From: Candidatus Woesearchaeota archaeon
Lineage (GTDB): Archaea > Nanobdellota > Nanobdellia > Woesearchaeales > SM23-78
Assembly (NCBI GenBank): GCA_016933095.1
Contig: JAFGBP010000052.1
Span: 1 to 6,606 of the forward strand
Length of the DNA stretch: 6,606 bases
Direction of reading: 5' to 3'
A program made the translations under genes and the position numbers. A model generated the notes under the pieces. That model worked only from the letters and a program-made list of their open reading frames with translations, was not told the DNA's origin and searched no databases. This document shows, in pieces, positions 5,426 through 6,606 of the stretch (its first letter is position 1; every line of letters begins with the position of its first letter).

Positions 5426-6606
5426 TCATTCTGCAGCTTTTGCAATCTCGCTCGCATTCTCCTTTAGCTTCATTAACGAGCTTATCTGCTGGCCGTTGTA
5501 CATCACAGGATATATCTGCTCCCATAGAGAGGAGAACTGGGGGCTTAATGGCTGGGCTGGTATTATTAACAGGTCCTGCAAGGTAGCCTTATCAATCGGC
5601 ATGGCTATGTCATATCGGTCGTGCACACGCGTGAAGTTGATACTGTTTTCTTCCAAGTAAGAGGCAAGGTCGGGCCTGACCCTGTAAGGGTACTGCAGCA
5701 AGTAGGAGTCCAGATAAAAATATTTGACTTTGTATTTCCTGAGTATCTCAAGAGTCTTTCCAGTGTCGTTCCCGTACATGGCGACGGCAGCGTCCGCAAT
5801 CCTCTGGTCAATATCGACGAAGTAGCTCGCGTGAGTCCTTCTTGTGAGCATCACCTTCCTTCCTGAAAGGACAGCCAGCATGAATCCGGACTCGTCATTG
5901 CTGAGTATGGTCTCCTCAGGCGAAACGGTATTCTGTATGAAATGTCCAAGACCGTAAAGAGCTGTAATGTGCGAGTTGTCTCCCCTTCCGACTTGTTCCC
6001 ATTGGCTGCTTGCAAAGGATCCGAATCTTACGTAGAAGACAAGCGCCAATAACAGTATGGATGTTGCAAACAAGTATACTCGATATTTTTTCGGGATGAA
6101 CTGCAACAACGTGATAATGCCAAAGACAAATGTCAATATTATCATGGGGGAAAAGTATGTCAGCTTATAAGGCCAAAAATACCAATCCAATAATGGCCTG
6201 GTGATCAAGTGATGCTCTAGCAAGATTATCATTGCTGCAAAGATTGATAGCATAAAAAACGTGCTCTTGGTCTTCTTTGTGAATATCATTCCTAGCAGAC
6301 CAACGAGTGACACAAGCCCCACTATTCCGTAAATTGGATTGGAGAAGTTAAAAAATATGTTTCGTATCACATCAAAAAGCGCTCCGATTCCGAGATCCTC
6401 TATTTTAGTATCCCCCCACTGCGGGACGTTGTTCACGATTTCCATTCCATAGATCATCTGGAAGGGCAAAAAGTAGATGGCAGCAAATATAAGAGGTATT
6501 AGGACGATCCAAATATACTTCTTGAAGTACTTGACGATGAGCGGAAGAATTGGCTTCTTATCGATAAGATCCTTGACAAACAGGAAGCATATTGTTGCGG
6601 ACAAGA
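5426..6606 (-). CDS. Polytopic GT-C-like glycosyltransferase or related membrane protein, 3' part
   Basis: The C-terminal 392 or so residues of a larger protein; the frame is open at the window edge, so the N-terminal half is missing. Five hydrophobic segments are visible at about 31-53, 89-108, 115-134, 150-170 and 176-192 of the visible part, with basic loops (FTKKTKS, IPKKYR) between them. A soluble C-terminal domain of about 200 residues follows, containing TILSNDESGFMLAVLSGRKVMLTRR, then DTGKTLEILRKYKVKYFYLDSYLL. This alternation of a 'deadline' segment, a gRkv strand and a predicted Rossmann-like strand pair is common in the C-terminal domains of GT-C enzymes and related archaeal multi-pass proteins that use polyprenyl-phosphate sugars. 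The catalytic acidic residues would be in the missing N-terminal loops, so activity cannot be judged. Visibly lower GC than the neighbouring genes in sampled lines. The fold class is a reasoned guess; the substrate is unknown. Confidence 0.65.
   Translation of the reverse strand, partial: LSATICFLFVKDLIDKKPILPLIVKYFKKYIWIVLIPLIFAAIYFLPFQMIYGMEIVNNVPQWGDTKIEDLGIGALFDVIRNIFFNFSNPIYGIVGLVSLVGLLGMIFTKKTKSTFFMLSIFAAMIILLEHHLITRPLLDWYFWPYKLTYFSPMIILTFVFGIITLLQFIPKKYRVYLFATSILLLALVFYVRFGSFASSQWEQVGRGDNSHITALYGLGHFIQNTVSPEETILSNDESGFMLAVLSGRKVMLTRRTHASYFVDIDQRIADAAVAMYGNDTGKTLEILRKYKVKYFYLDSYLLQYPYRVRPDLASYLEENSINFTRVHDRYDIAMPIDKATLQDLLIIPAQPLSPQFSSLWEQIYPVMYNGQQISSLMKLKENASEIAKAAE

Overview
The window most likely comes from an archaeon. 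A DPANN-type lineage such as Woesearchaeota is an impression from the gene style, not something shown by an alignment. Three sequence features support archaea: (i) the two divergent DUF362 genes start 26-34 nt from a shared palindromic TATA-like element (TATTAATA, 4131-4138) and have no Shine-Dalgarno, as expected for leaderless or near-leaderless archaeal transcripts; (ii) genes inside the operon have purine-rich Shine-Dalgarno sites; (iii) the ends of convergent genes carry T-rich runs. All genes use the standard code and no RNA gene, insertion sequence or CRISPR array was seen.

Layout. 27-692 (+) is a membrane-anchored DsbA-like thiol oxidoreductase with a CPFC active site. It converges, with a 17-nt gap, on a minus-strand cluster read from 4109 down to 710: a DUF362 protein (2958-4109), a COG1232-type FAD-dependent oxidoreductase (1500-2891), and two small four-helix EamA/SMR-like membrane proteins (1057-1500 and 710-1060). 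The last three genes are joined by TGATG and ATGA stop/start overlaps. Divergent from the first DUF362 gene is a second DUF362 gene (4169-5350, +). It converges on the 3' part of a large polytopic GT-C-like glycosyltransferase or related membrane protein (5426-6606, -) that runs off the window.

How the genes may work together. FAD oxidoreductases of this family, ArnE/ArnF-like small transporter pairs and GT-C enzymes are all recurrent in loci for polyprenyl-linked sugars and surface glycans. A reasonable inference is an envelope glycan or lipid-carrier modification locus, in which the two small membrane proteins form a heterodimeric flippase. Their charge distribution predicts opposite membrane orientations. 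The two DUF362 proteins share a C-terminal extension, lack the ferredoxin domain often fused to this family, and have no known reaction. They are the least explained part of the locus.

Three genes also carry short-period in-frame repeats: a lysine-every-third-residue tail on one transporter subunit, a 12-nt minisatellite loop in the oxidoreductase, and a triple ATG 12-nt repeat at the start of the second DUF362 gene.
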